Shown: piece after piece, positions 7,133 through 15,315 of the stretch
How the letters are laid out: each line of letters opens with the position of its first letter
How positions within the stretch are numbered: the stretch's first letter is position 1
Origin: Clostridiales bacterium
GTDB lineage: Bacteria; Bacillota; Clostridia; Oscillospirales; CAG-272
NCBI GenBank assembly: GCA_012837425.1
Contig: DURE01000026.1
Location: 1-42,164, forward strand
Length of the DNA stretch: 42,164 bases
Direction of reading: 5' to 3'
Position numbers and translations under genes: made by a program
Notes under the pieces: generated by a model
What the model saw: the letters and a program-made list of their open reading frames with translations, nothing else
Told to the model about the DNA's origin: nothing
Databases searched by the model: none

Positions 7133-9016
7133 ATGGAACAAAAAAAAGACATCCGCAAATTAAGCTCAGTACTCAGGTCGGTCTCAAAGCCGGGGAGATA
7201 TACCGGCGGCGAGTTCGGCGAGGTAATCAAAGAAAAATCAAATGTCAAGGCAAGGTTTGCCTTCTGCTTTCCCGACACGTATGAGATAGGCATGTCAAAT
7301 CTCGGCATGCGCATTCTGTACGGCCTGCTAAACGAGCAGCCCGACATCTGGTGCGAGCGGGCCTTCACCCCCTGGGTCGACATGGAGGAAAAACTGCGCG
7401 AGTACAATATACCCCTCACAACACTTGAGAGCGGCGACCCCTTAGGCGAGTTTGACATAGTCGGCTTTTCGCTGCAGTACGAGCTCTGCTACACCAACGT
7501 GCTGAACATGCTGAGTCTGGCAAATATCCCGCTGCGCGCCGCCGACCGGGGAGAGGGTACCCCGATAATAATCGGCGGCGGGCCCTGCACATACAACCCC
7601 GAGCCTCTGTCCGACTTTTTCGACTGCTTTGCCATAGGAGAAGGCGAGGAGCTGATAATTGAGTTTACCCGGCTGTATATTGAGATGAAGGAGAGCGGGG
7701 AGTACACCCGTGCCTCCTTTCTGCGCCGGGCAGCGGCCACAGTCGGCGGGATTTATGTTCCGTCGCTCTATGAGGTTTCATACAATGCCGACGGCACGAT
7801 AAGGGAGTATGCACCGGCCTGCGGCGCCATACCTCCGCGCGTGAGGAGGCGGGTAGTCTCAGACCTTGACGCCGCATACTTCCCGCGCCGGCTGGTAATG
7901 CCCTATATTGAGACGGTGCACGACCGCATTATGCTTGAGATTGCCCGGGGCTGCATACGTGGCTGCCGCTTCTGTCAGTCCGGGATGGTCTGCCGGCCGA
8001 TGCGCGAGCGGTCGCCGGAGCTGCTTTGCGGGCAGGCAAGGGCGCTCTTTGAGGCCACCGGATACGATGAAATATCGCTCTCCTCGCTCTCGGTCAGCGA
8101 CTACACAAGACTCCCCGAGCTTACCGGGCGTCTGCTTGACTGGACAGATGAGCACATGGTCAGCCTGTCGCTGCCCTCGCTGCGGGTCGACAGCTTCTCG
8201 GTGGAGCTGATGGAGAAGGCGGCGTCGGTGCGGACCTCGGCCCTTACTTTCGCGCCCGAGGCCGGGACCCAGCGGCTGCGCGACGTGATAAACAAAAACG
8301 TGACCGAAGAGGACATTCTGAGAGCCGCGAAAGCGGCCTTCGGGTTCGGGAAAACCTCGGTAAAACTTTATTTTATGCAGGGGCTTCCGACCGAAACCCT
8401 CGAGGACCTTGACGGGATTGCGGCGGTGGCGCGGGCTGTGGTCGGGGAATACTACCGGAGCCCGGGCCGGCCGAAGGGAAGGCGGCCGACTGTCACGGTC
8501 AGCGTGTCGAACTTCATCCCCAAGCCCTTTACCCCCTTTCAGTGGGAGGCGCAGGACAGCCCGGAGCTGCTGCGCGAAAAGCAGGAATACCTGAAATATA
8601 AGCTCGGAGACCGTAATATTCGTTATCAGTACCACGATGTCGGAACCTCGCATGTCGAGGCTGTGCTGGCGCGCGGGGACAGAAGGCTCTCGGCCGCGCT
8701 TGAGCTTGCCTGCCAAAAGGGCTTTCACTTTGACGCCTGGGACGAGCATTTTGACTACGGGCGCTGGCTTGAGGTTTTTGAGTGTGCCGGAATTGACCCG
8801 TCCTTTTATGCCAACCGCGAGTACCAACCAGATGAAGTGCTGCCCTGGGATATTATTGATGCCGGAGTGACAAAAAAGTTCCTTTGGCGCGAGCGCGAGC
8901 GGGCATATCAGGGGAAAACCACGCTAAACTGCCGCCAGAGCTGCTCGGGCTGCGGCGCAAACCGGCTTGCGACGGGCTTATGCCGGCCGTGTGGGGGTGC
9001 TAGTGAAACTGACTGA
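7133..9016 (+). CDS. TIGR03960-family B12-binding-type radical SAM protein
   Basis: This is a radical S-adenosylmethionine protein of the widespread Clostridia family TIGR03960; its reaction is not known. The N-terminal half resembles the B12-binding fold (DIVGFSLQYELCYTNVLNML, then a Gly-rich IIIGGGPCTYNP). The radical SAM core begins at RGCIRGCRFC, giving the [4Fe-4S] cysteines at about residues 274, 278 and 281. A further Cys cluster, CRQSCSGCG, closes the protein. I prefer the ATG at 7133, giving 627 residues, because an upstream in-frame start at 7076 would overlap the preceding gene. The next gene overlaps its 3' end and encodes the usual partner, so the two are translationally coupled. 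Confidence 0.88.
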   Translation: MEQKKDIRKLSSVLRSVSKPGRYTGGEFGEVIKEKSNVKARFAFCFPDTYEIGMSNLGMRILYGLLNEQPDIWCERAFTPWVDMEEKLREYNIPLTTLESGDPLGEFDIVGFSLQYELCYTNVLNMLSLANIPLRAADRGEGTPIIIGGGPCTYNPEPLSDFFDCFAIGEGEELIIEFTRLYIEMKESGEYTRASFLRRAAATVGGIYVPSLYEVSYNADGTIREYAPACGAIPPRVRRRVVSDLDAAYFPRRLVMPYIETVHDRIMLEIARGCIRGCRFCQSGMVCRPMRERSPELLCGQARALFEATGYDEISLSSLSVSDYTRLPELTGRLLDWTDEHMVSLSLPSLRVDSFSVELMEKAASVRTSALTFAPEAGTQRLRDVINKNVTEEDILRAAKAAFGFGKTSVKLYFMQGLPTETLEDLDGIAAVARAVVGEYYRSPGRPKGRRPTVTVSVSNFIPKPFTPFQWEAQDSPELLREKQEYLKYKLGDRNIRYQYHDVGTSHVEAVLARGDRRLSAALELACQKGFHFDAWDEHFDYGRWLEVFECAGIDPSFYANREYQPDEVLPWDIIDAGVTKKFLWRERERAYQGKTTLNCRQSCSGCGANRLATGLCRPCGGASETD

Positions 9017-9716
9017 GAAGAATATCAGAGCCACGGTGCCGCGTGTGGTACGAATTAAGTTTATTAAGGTCGGGTCGCTGCAGTATATCTCGCACCTTGA
9101 CCTGCAGCGCACCATGGCGCGCGTGCTTGCCCGGACTAAAATCCCGGTCTGGTATACCGAGGGATTCAACCCGCATATAAAGCTGGTTTTCGCGGTGCCA
9201 CTTGCCGTGGGGGTCGAGAGTATTTGCGAATTTCTCGACATCAGAATAACCGGGGACATCTCCTGTGAGGAGATAGTCGAAAGGGTCAATGCCGGGCTGA
9301 CGAGTGAGCTCCGTGTAATCGAGGCTTATTATCCCGAAACCAGATTCTCGGATATTGAGGCGGCAGACTATATTTACAAAATAAAAACCGTCGGCGCGGG
9401 ATATGAGCTGGCCGACCGGATAAAGAGGTTTCTCACAACGCCGCCGGTAATGGTGACAAGGAAAACCAAGTCGGGCGAGCGGGATGTTGACATTGCTCAA
9501 GCGATAAGCCGGCTTGTGGTTTCATACTCTAAGGCCGAGGGGGGCATTGAAATGACGGCAAGACTGCCGGCCGGCAGCAGGCTTAGCATCAACCCCGCGC
9601 TGCCGCTTGACGCGCTGCGCAGTCGGGGGTTGGCGCTCGCCGGCGACATAACGAAAGAAAGTTACTCCATTATGCGCGTCCGGCTGCTTTTTGCCGACGG
9701 GAGAGAATTCAAATGA
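9003..9716 (+). CDS. DUF2344 / TIGR03936-family radical-SAM-associated protein
   Basis: This protein of unknown function almost always accompanies TIGR03960 radical SAM proteins, sometimes fused to them. The family signature is clear: IKFIKVGSLQYISHLDLQRTM at the start, then IPVWYTEGFNPHIKL and VGVESICEFLDI. The start is uncertain. GTG codons at 8991, 8997, 9003, 9036 and 9045 are all in frame. I picked 9003, which follows a G-rich stretch and overlaps the upstream stop by 14 bases. Homology proper begins near residue 13. In many relatives the next genes are rng and rplU; neither is here. Confidence 0.82.
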   Translation: MKLTEKNIRATVPRVVRIKFIKVGSLQYISHLDLQRTMARVLARTKIPVWYTEGFNPHIKLVFAVPLAVGVESICEFLDIRITGDISCEEIVERVNAGLTSELRVIEAYYPETRFSDIEAADYIYKIKTVGAGYELADRIKRFLTTPPVMVTRKTKSGERDVDIAQAISRLVVSYSKAEGGIEMTARLPAGSRLSINPALPLDALRSRGLALAGDITKESYSIMRVRLLFADGREFK

Positions 9717-10267
9717 TGGGGGGCTGTATGACCGGCAAAGATTATAATCCGGATTATGTAAAACAATGCCGCAGGCGGGCAAGATTTGAAAAAATAAAAT
9801 TTCTTTTGTTCTGGCTTGTCCCGCTGATAATCTTTTTGGCATTTGTCATATGGCTGGCGTCTCATTTTCTGCTAAGGAACGCCTGGCAGAAGTTTGGCTG
9901 GGAGCTGGCCTGGGACATGGTCTACGCCAGGGAGCAGGACTCGGCGCGGGTGACCTATGTAGGCGGGGATGTGCGCCTGTCCGACCATAACTGTAGTAGC
10001 GTGTATAAGCTGATATTGGACGCCGACCCGACCGGGATATATTTAAGCAGGGGCGACAAGGCCATACATATTGATTTCGGAAACGGGCATACGCTGGATA
10101 TTGTCAATACCGGTGGTGACCGCTGCGCCGTGGTATACCGCGGCGAGAAAAACTACAGGTTCAGGATAGGGTTTCAGGGGATGTTCAGCAAGCTTGAAAA
10201 GGTTACAAGCCTTGAGGGCGGCAGCGTTCCGAACTCCCGATGGGATGAGGGCGAGGCAACCGAATAG
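9713..10267 (+). CDS. Small single-pass membrane protein, unknown
   Basis: I do not recognise this 184-residue protein. Residues 1-25 are polar and basic, residues 29-52 form one strong transmembrane helix (FLLFWLVPLIIFLAFVIWLA), and the rest is soluble and beta-rich. The positive residues before the helix suggest the C-terminal domain lies outside. The ATG at 9713 overlaps the upstream stop (ATGA). A second in-frame ATG at 9728, after a G-run, is an equally good start. It closes the run of genes beginning at 7133 and occupies the place where rng would often be found. A terminator follows at 10505. Confidence 0.65.
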   Translation: MMGGCMTGKDYNPDYVKQCRRRARFEKIKFLLFWLVPLIIFLAFVIWLASHFLLRNAWQKFGWELAWDMVYAREQDSARVTYVGGDVRLSDHNCSSVYKLILDADPTGIYLSRGDKAIHIDFGNGHTLDIVNTGGDRCAVVYRGEKNYRFRIGFQGMFSKLEKVTSLEGGSVPNSRWDEGEATE

Positions 10268-10504
10268 GCGAGAGTCAAACCGTGGGGCACGGGATTTTAT
10301 ACTTAAAAAATTCCTCACAAAAGAAGGCTATTCCGACATGAGAGGTGTGATAAACAGAAACAGGTACTACATAAAACACACACGGTAGTAAAATACTAAT
10401 CATTGTATCGACAATTGCTTGAAGTGGCTGTCATGCAGCCGTTCAAGAAAGTTCCTTGTGTTGAGTGCGGGGCAAAGCCCCCGCCGCGTTCTCTACACGC
10501 AGCA
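10268..10504. other. Intergenic region with a partial copy of the hairpin repeat
   Basis: No convincing gene is present. Bases 10438-10494 hold a shortened, reshuffled version of the dispersed repeat: a CAAGAAAGTTCCTTG core followed by a GGGGC-GCCCC type G/C block. A short AT-rich stretch precedes it. Confidence 0.4.
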
Positions 10505-10546
10505 GGGCTGCCGCAAATCAATCTGATTTGCGGCAGCCCTTTTTTG
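10505..10546 (+). terminator. Intrinsic terminator
   Basis: A 15-bp perfect stem (10505-10519 with 10525-10539), a 5-base loop and six Ts (10540-10545) on the plus strand. It ends the operon that finishes at 10267. On the minus strand the stem lies just past tyrS but has no following T-run, so it may only protect that 3' end. Confidence 0.8.
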
Positions 10547-10570
10547 CGTTTATTTATTTGTTATTCGGCT

Positions 10571-11791
10571 CTATTCAGCTACAACCTTTCTGTAGCTCTT
10601 TTTCCCACGGCGGAATATTATGCCGTCGGCAAGTTCGGATTTGGTGAAGGTCGCCCTGATGTCGGTGACCCGCTCGCCGTCGGCCGACACGCCGCCCTGC
10701 TCGACCGCACGCCGCGCCTCGGACCGGGAGCTCACCAGCTCAGCCCGGGTCAGAATCGTGAGGATGTCGACCACACCGTCCTTGAAATCATCGGCGCCTA
10801 GTGTGACGGTGGGGATTTCGGACTCGGGGCCCGAGCCGAAGAGAGCGCGCGCCGCATCCTGCGCTTTTTTGGCCTCATCCTCGCCGTGGACCAGCGCGGT
10901 CAGCTCATAGGCAAGGATTTCCTTGGCCTCGTTGAGCCGGGCGCCCTCCCAGTCGTCCATCTCGTCAATCTGCTCAAGCGGAAGGAAGGTCAGGCGCCTT
11001 ATGCACCTGAGCACGTCGGCATCGTCCACGTTGCGCCAGTATTGGTAGAAGTCGTAGGGGCTGGTTTTGTCGGGGTCGAGCCATACTGCATTGCCGGCCG
11101 TCTTGCCCATCTTAACCCCCTTTGAGTCGAGCAAAAGCGGGAAGGTCAGGGCGTGTGCATCCCTCCCGAGCTTGCGGCGAATCAGCTCGGTGCCGCCCAG
11201 AATATTCGACCACTGGTCGTCGCCGCCGCACTGCAGGGTACAGCCGTATTTTTTGTAGAGCGAGTAGAAGTCATAGCTCTGCATTATCATGTAGTTGAAC
11301 TCAAGGAAGGAGAGCCCCTTTTCAAGCCGCTGCCGGTAGCACTCGGCGGCAAGCATCCGGTTTACGCTGAAATGCGTTCCGACGTCTCGGATAAAGTCGA
11401 CGTAGTTGAGCCCGAGCAGCCAGTCGGCATTGTTGACAAGCAGCGCCCGGTTGTCGGTAAAGTCGATGAAGCGGGCCATCTGTTTCTTTATGGACTCACA
11501 GTTGCACTCTATGGTCTCCTTTGTCATCATCCGGCGCATGTTGGTCCGGCCGGAGGGGTCACCTATCATAGCGGTCCCGCCCCCGATAAGGGCAATAGGC
11601 GTGTTTCCGGCGGCCTGCAGGCGCTTCATGAAGGTGAGCGCCATGAAGTGACCCGCCGTCAGCGAGTCGGCAGTCGGGTCAAACCCGATATAAAAAACCG
11701 CCTTGCCGTTGTTAATCAGGTCTTTGATTTTTTCCTCGTCGGTAAACTGGGCTACAAGCCCGCGGGCGACGAGTTCCTCGTATAGCGTCAT
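10571..11791 (-). CDS. tyrS: Tyrosyl-tRNA synthetase
   Basis: This class I synthetase charges tRNA-Tyr. GFDPTADSLTAGHF carries the HIGH-type signature. Tyrosine-binding residues lie around QSYDFYSLYKKYGC and QCGGDDQWSNI, and KMGKTAGNAVWLD is the KMSKS loop. An S4 RNA-binding domain fills the C-terminal 60 residues or so (SEARRAVEQGGVSADGERV). The 406-residue length is normal. Its transcript leader is only about 74 nt, because a perfect consensus promoter lies at 11900-11872. That leaves no room for the T-box that controls tyrS in many Bacillota. Confidence 0.97.
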   Translation of the reverse strand: MTLYEELVARGLVAQFTDEEKIKDLINNGKAVFYIGFDPTADSLTAGHFMALTFMKRLQAAGNTPIALIGGGTAMIGDPSGRTNMRRMMTKETIECNCESIKKQMARFIDFTDNRALLVNNADWLLGLNYVDFIRDVGTHFSVNRMLAAECYRQRLEKGLSFLEFNYMIMQSYDFYSLYKKYGCTLQCGGDDQWSNILGGTELIRRKLGRDAHALTFPLLLDSKGVKMGKTAGNAVWLDPDKTSPYDFYQYWRNVDDADVLRCIRRLTFLPLEQIDEMDDWEGARLNEAKEILAYELTALVHGEDEAKKAQDAARALFGSGPESEIPTVTLGADDFKDGVVDILTILTRAELVSSRSEARRAVEQGGVSADGERVTDIRATFTKSELADGIIFRRGKKSYRKVVAE

Positions 11792-11871
11792 GTTAATATC
11801 CCCGGTTTTTGCAGTGCTGCGCAGCTGTTAAGAAGGCCTGCGGCAGGTTTATAATTGCCGCCCCAGTACGC

Positions 11872-11900
11872 ATTATATACCATACTGAAATAATTGTCAA
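11872..11900 (-). promoter_or_regulatory. Consensus sigma-A promoter of tyrS
   Basis: Minus strand: TTGACA (11900-11895), 17 bases, TATAAT (11877-11872), a perfect match to consensus. Transcription should begin near 11865. The short leader contains one small GCGGCA/TGCCGC hairpin and nothing resembling a T-box. Confidence 0.9.
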
Positions 11901-12152
11901 CACAAAAAGGGCGCCGCATCGGCGGCTGGTTAATTTTATCCCGGTATAATCTGCTGCGTTTGCCATGCGGTTGGTTTTTGCCGGGGCAGATTTGTTTGTA
12001 CCCGCCGGCGAAAAGACCCGGCAAATTGTATAAAAGCGCTTTTTAATTACCAAAATATCATTAGTCTGCAGCCTGCCAGACGGCTTTGCCAGAACCGAAA
12101 GTGCCACCGGCAGGGAATAATCACCGCCGCATGGCGGGGTGTGGGATTGAAT

Positions 12153-12809
12153 ATGAACGAAGCAAAAGACGGCTGGGAGCTGTCGCTCGGCAAACCGATA
12201 GCACCGGCGCGAGCGGTGCGGCCGGGCTACGGCGGCCTGCCAAAGCGCCTTTTTGATATAGTTGTCGCCTCCCTTCTGCTAATCCTTGCGGCCATACCGA
12301 TGCTGCTGGCCGCCGCCGCGATAAAGCTTGAGGGTGGCGGGAATGTAATTTTCCGACAGATAAGGGTTGGCGCCAACCTAAGGCCCTTTGTATGCTATAA
12401 ATTCCGCACGATGCGGCCAGAGGCGCCCCGCGACTGTGCGAGTGCGGAGCTTGAGCAGCCCGAACGCTATATCACAAGGGTCGGCACCGCCCTGCGCAGA
12501 ATGAGCATAGACGAGCTTTCGCAGCTTTTCAATGTCCTCTCAGGGGACATGTCGCTGGTCGGCCCTCGGCCGGTTATTCCGGGGGAGACCGAGCTTGTCG
12601 AGCTGCGCCGCCAGTTGGGGGTGTACCGCGTGAGCCCCGGCATCACCGGGCTGGCACAGGTGCGGGGGCGAGACTGCATTACCATCGAGCGCAAGGCCGA
12701 GCTTGACGCCGAGTATATCAGCCGGATGTCCCTGTGGCTTGACATAAAACTGATATTGCGAACCTTTTTCTGTGTAATATTTTGCCGGGATGTGCATGAG
12801 GGCAAATAG
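12153..12809 (+). CDS. Bacterial sugar transferase (undecaprenyl-phosphate glycosyl-1-phosphate transferase)
   Basis: This is a monotopic membrane enzyme that moves a sugar-1-phosphate onto undecaprenyl phosphate, the first step of polysaccharide or glycan assembly. The family core is intact: KRLFDIVVASLLLILAAIPM (membrane helix), the RQIRVGANLRPFVCYKFRTM motif, the DELSQLFNVLSGDMSLVGPRP block with the catalytic Asp-Glu, and GITGLAQVRGRD. I chose the ATG at 12153 with GGGA six bases upstream; a GTG at 12141 is possible. The gene precedes a Wzx-like flippase by 49 bases. No glycosyltransferase or polymerase is nearby, so sugar and final product cannot be inferred. Confidence 0.9.
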   Translation: MNEAKDGWELSLGKPIAPARAVRPGYGGLPKRLFDIVVASLLLILAAIPMLLAAAAIKLEGGGNVIFRQIRVGANLRPFVCYKFRTMRPEAPRDCASAELEQPERYITRVGTALRRMSIDELSQLFNVLSGDMSLVGPRPVIPGETELVELRRQLGVYRVSPGITGLAQVRGRDCITIERKAELDAEYISRMSLWLDIKLILRTFFCVIFCRDVHEGK

Positions 12810-12858
12810 TGGTGGGAAACTCAAGGCGGTTGGCGCACTTATTTGACAGGTACTACAA

Positions 12859-14250
12859 ATGGATAAGCATAAGCTGATAAGAGCCTCTGCCGCGGCCTTC
12901 ACGGCGCAGGGGATAACCGCCGCGGTGAGCGCGGGGACCGTGCTGCTTCTGGCCGGTAGGCTTAACGCCGCCGATTACGGGCTCTGGCAGTTATATACGC
13001 TGGCCGGCTCGTTCTCCGGCCTTTTTCATCTGGGGCTCTGCGACGGGGTATACCTGCGGCTGGGCGGGCAGAAATACGAAAACCTGGATTTCGGCAGGCT
13101 GGGTTGCCAGTTCAGGCTGATGGCGCTCCTTCAGATTTTAGCGGCGGCGGCGATTCTTCCCCCGGTTATATTTCTGTGGGGTCGGAGCGGCAGAGCCTTG
13201 TCGCTCTGCGCGGCGCTGATTTACATGCCGGTATTCAATGCCGCGGCCTTTTTGGGGTATCTGCTCCAGGCGACCGGCAGAACCTCGGTCTACTCGATGT
13301 CAACGGTCATAGACCGGTCGGCCTTTGTAGCTCTTGCGGCGCTGGCCGCCCTTTTGGGGGGCGAGAGCTACGGGGTATATATTGCTGTGAGCATTGCCGC
13401 AAAGCTGATCTCACTGCTCTTTTTGATATCAAAAAACCACCGCGTGGTCTTTGCGCCGGGGCGGGTGTCATGGACGCAGACCGCCGCCGACATCTCGGCC
13501 GGCTCGCGGCTGCTCTGGGGCAACCTTTTGGGGCTGCTTGTGGTGGGCACGGCGCGGATTGCGGTAATTTTGCGCTGGGGGGACGCCGAGTTCGGGCGGG
13601 TTTCGCTGGCTATCACGCTCTCGGGACTTATTTTGCAGTTTGCCGCACAGCTCGGAATGGTGATATTCCCGGCACTCCGGCAGGAGGGAGGGGAGGCGCG
13701 GCAGCGCATTCTCGCGCGGATGCGAAGCGCCTCGGGGCTGGCGCTGCCGGCCGTTTTTCTTATATACTTTCCGGCGAGGCTTGCGGTTTCTGCGTGGCTG
13801 CCCCGAAACACGCTTGAGGCCTCAAGCCTTGTGCTCCTTTTGCCGCTCTGCCTTTTTGAGGGGAAGACCCAGCTGGTGCACCAGACCTATCTGAAGGTCA
13901 GCCGGATGGAGACCCGCCTCTTTAAGGTGAATCTGCTGTCGGCCGGGGTGAGCATTGTGCTCAGCTTTTATTCGGCATTTGTGCTGGGGAGCCTTGAGGC
14001 GGTGCTGTTAAGTGCTGTTCTCGCGGCGGCCCTGCGTTGTTTTATAAGCGCATATCCCATGTCGGAGGCCGGGGAGCGGCTGACTGTTTTAATGGAGCTT
14101 TTGTCGGATTTGGCAGTCTCGGCGGTGTTTGTATGCGCGGCGCTGCTTTTGCCCGGCATCGCGGCCTTTTTTGTGTATGTCCTGTTTTATGCCGGGTTTC
14201 TTCTGATCAGGCGCTCTGAGCTGTCGGTGTTGCTGCCCGGCAGGGTGTAA
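12859..14250 (+). CDS. Wzx-like polysaccharide flippase (MOP/MATE superfamily)
   Basis: A 463-residue integral membrane protein with about 12-14 hydrophobic helices. The N-terminal pattern is typical of oligosaccharide flippases: TAQGITAAVSAGTVLLLAGR followed by NAADYGLWQLYTLAGSF. It is predicted to turn lipid-linked glycans across the cytoplasmic membrane. It follows the sugar transferase in the same direction and is probably co-transcribed. The N-terminal signature and helix count support the family; substrate is unknown. A polytopic wall-assembly exporter of the same superfamily is the main alternative. Confidence 0.75.
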   Translation: MDKHKLIRASAAAFTAQGITAAVSAGTVLLLAGRLNAADYGLWQLYTLAGSFSGLFHLGLCDGVYLRLGGQKYENLDFGRLGCQFRLMALLQILAAAAILPPVIFLWGRSGRALSLCAALIYMPVFNAAAFLGYLLQATGRTSVYSMSTVIDRSAFVALAALAALLGGESYGVYIAVSIAAKLISLLFLISKNHRVVFAPGRVSWTQTAADISAGSRLLWGNLLGLLVVGTARIAVILRWGDAEFGRVSLAITLSGLILQFAAQLGMVIFPALRQEGGEARQRILARMRSASGLALPAVFLIYFPARLAVSAWLPRNTLEASSLVLLLPLCLFEGKTQLVHQTYLKVSRMETRLFKVNLLSAGVSIVLSFYSAFVLGSLEAVLLSAVLAAALRCFISAYPMSEAGERLTVLMELLSDLAVSAVFVCAALLLPGIAAFFVYVLFYAGFLLIRRSELSVLLPGRV

Positions 14251-14360
14251 AAGAGTGCTCGGGCCAGCGCCCCGCACCCAAAGACGCGGCGGAGCCCGAA
14301 CCATTAAAACTTTCAATTTTTATTGTGCGCACAAAAAAACGAACCAAAAAAAAGGCGTAG

Positions 14361-14395
14361 AGGGGGAAACCTTAGGTTTCCGCCCTAAGAACCCC
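14361..14395. repeat. Short nested inverted repeat in intergenic DNA
   Basis: GGAAACC (14365-14371) and GGTTTCC (14375-14381) form a tight hairpin inside an outer AGGGGG/CCCCCT pair (14361 to about 14397). It lies in the 500-base gap after the flippase gene. No T-run follows, so it is probably another palindromic intergenic element. Confidence 0.45.
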
Positions 14396-14480
14396 CTTCC
14401 TCTTTGCCGTCGCATTGCGCGGCGGATTATGAAGGGACTTGCCATAAAGACACCGGCAAACCGGCTGACACGTCAAAGTT

Positions 14481-14627
14481 TTATGCCCGGTTTGCCCAAG
14501 TTGAGTGGTGTTGAATAGGCGAGAAGGACTTGGCGAACCTGCGCTTTCTTTTCTTTGCCGGTGCAGCAGGTGTGCCCATGCATTCCGTGGCGGTTTTCTC
14601 TGTCGTCGTGTTGTTCTCAATAGCCAT
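14481..14627 (-). CDS. Possible small basic protein, 48 residues
   Basis: This small frame is supported mainly by its start: an AAGAGG lies five bases before the ATG at 14627. The product has an acidic, Thr-rich head (MAIENNTTTEKTATE), then a strongly basic KKRKRRFAKSF stretch, ending WANRA. I do not recognise it. A TATATT lies upstream as a possible -10 element, but no good -35 is seen. It is antisense to nothing and occupies an otherwise empty gap. It could be a real small protein or chance. Confidence 0.35.
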   Translation of the reverse strand: MAIENNTTTEKTATECMGTPAAPAKKRKRRFAKSFSPIQHHSTWANRA

Positions 14628-14756
14628 ATTTACCTCTTGCCGCTTTTGCGGCTAAATGGATTTAAGTCCGGTAATATAGCACCGGGACACTTCGCATATC
14701 TGCAGCCACTTAAGGCAATAATCAAACCGATAACAAAAAAGGACGGATCGTGATAC

Positions 14757-15314
14757 ATGGACAGGCCGCAAATCCGACAGCTTGGCGCTATTCCTAATCT
14801 TTTCAGCTGCCTGCGGATACTCCTGGTGCCCGAATTTCTCTGGCTCTACGTCGGGGGCGAGCGGCCGGCCGCGCTGGCCGTGCTTGTGCTCTCGGGGGTA
14901 TCGGATTTTCTGGACGGCCGGGCGGCCCGCCGGCTCGGGCTAGTAACCCCGCTGGGCAAAATCCTCGACCCTGTGGCCGACAAGCTGACCCAGTTTGCGG
15001 TTATCTCCTGCCTTGCCACCGAATACAACCCGGTCATCTTTCTTCTTTGTATACTTTTTGCAAAGGAAGCGTCGGCTGCGGTCTGCGGCGCGGCGCTGCT
15101 CGCCTCGGGGGGCGGCAGCTTCAGCTCGCTCTGGTACGGCAAGCTCTCTACCGGTGCGCTTTATGTTTTCTCGGGAATACTGCTCTTGTGGAGGGTCGGC
15201 AGGGGGGCTCTGCTCTGGCTTACGGTCGCCGCCTCCTGTGTCGTGCTCGCGGCGTTTGTGCTTTATACATTTGAATTCGTAAGGAAAATCACCGGGGCAT
15301 ACCGGGATGGCTGA
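14757..15314 (+). CDS. CDP-alcohol phosphatidyltransferase (PgsA-like)
   Basis: This membrane enzyme transfers a phosphatidyl group from CDP-diacylglycerol to an alcohol, probably glycerol-3-phosphate in phosphatidylglycerol synthesis. The full catalytic signature DGxxARx8GxxxDxxxD is present as DGRAARRLGLVTPLGKILDPVAD (about residues 45-67). Several hydrophobic helices follow. The length of 185 residues fits PgsA. Because small CDP-alcohol enzymes share this motif, the acceptor alcohol is not proven. It ends one base before the convergent fumC stop, so transcripts must meet head-on. Confidence 0.85.
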   Translation: MDRPQIRQLGAIPNLFSCLRILLVPEFLWLYVGGERPAALAVLVLSGVSDFLDGRAARRLGLVTPLGKILDPVADKLTQFAVISCLATEYNPVIFLLCILFAKEASAAVCGAALLASGGGSFSSLWYGKLSTGALYVFSGILLLWRVGRGALLWLTVAASCVVLAAFVLYTFEFVRKITGAYRDG

Positions 15315-15315
15315 C

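Noticed and set aside
6442-7458. Long antisense frame (338 codons) opposite the P-type ATPase-like gene
   Set aside because: It is a shadow of the GC-rich codon pattern in two adjacent genes; no motif, ribosome-binding site or promoter.
11792-12130. T-box leader upstream of tyrS
   Set aside because: No T-box core or antiterminator sequence is visible, and the consensus promoter leaves a leader of only about 74 nt.
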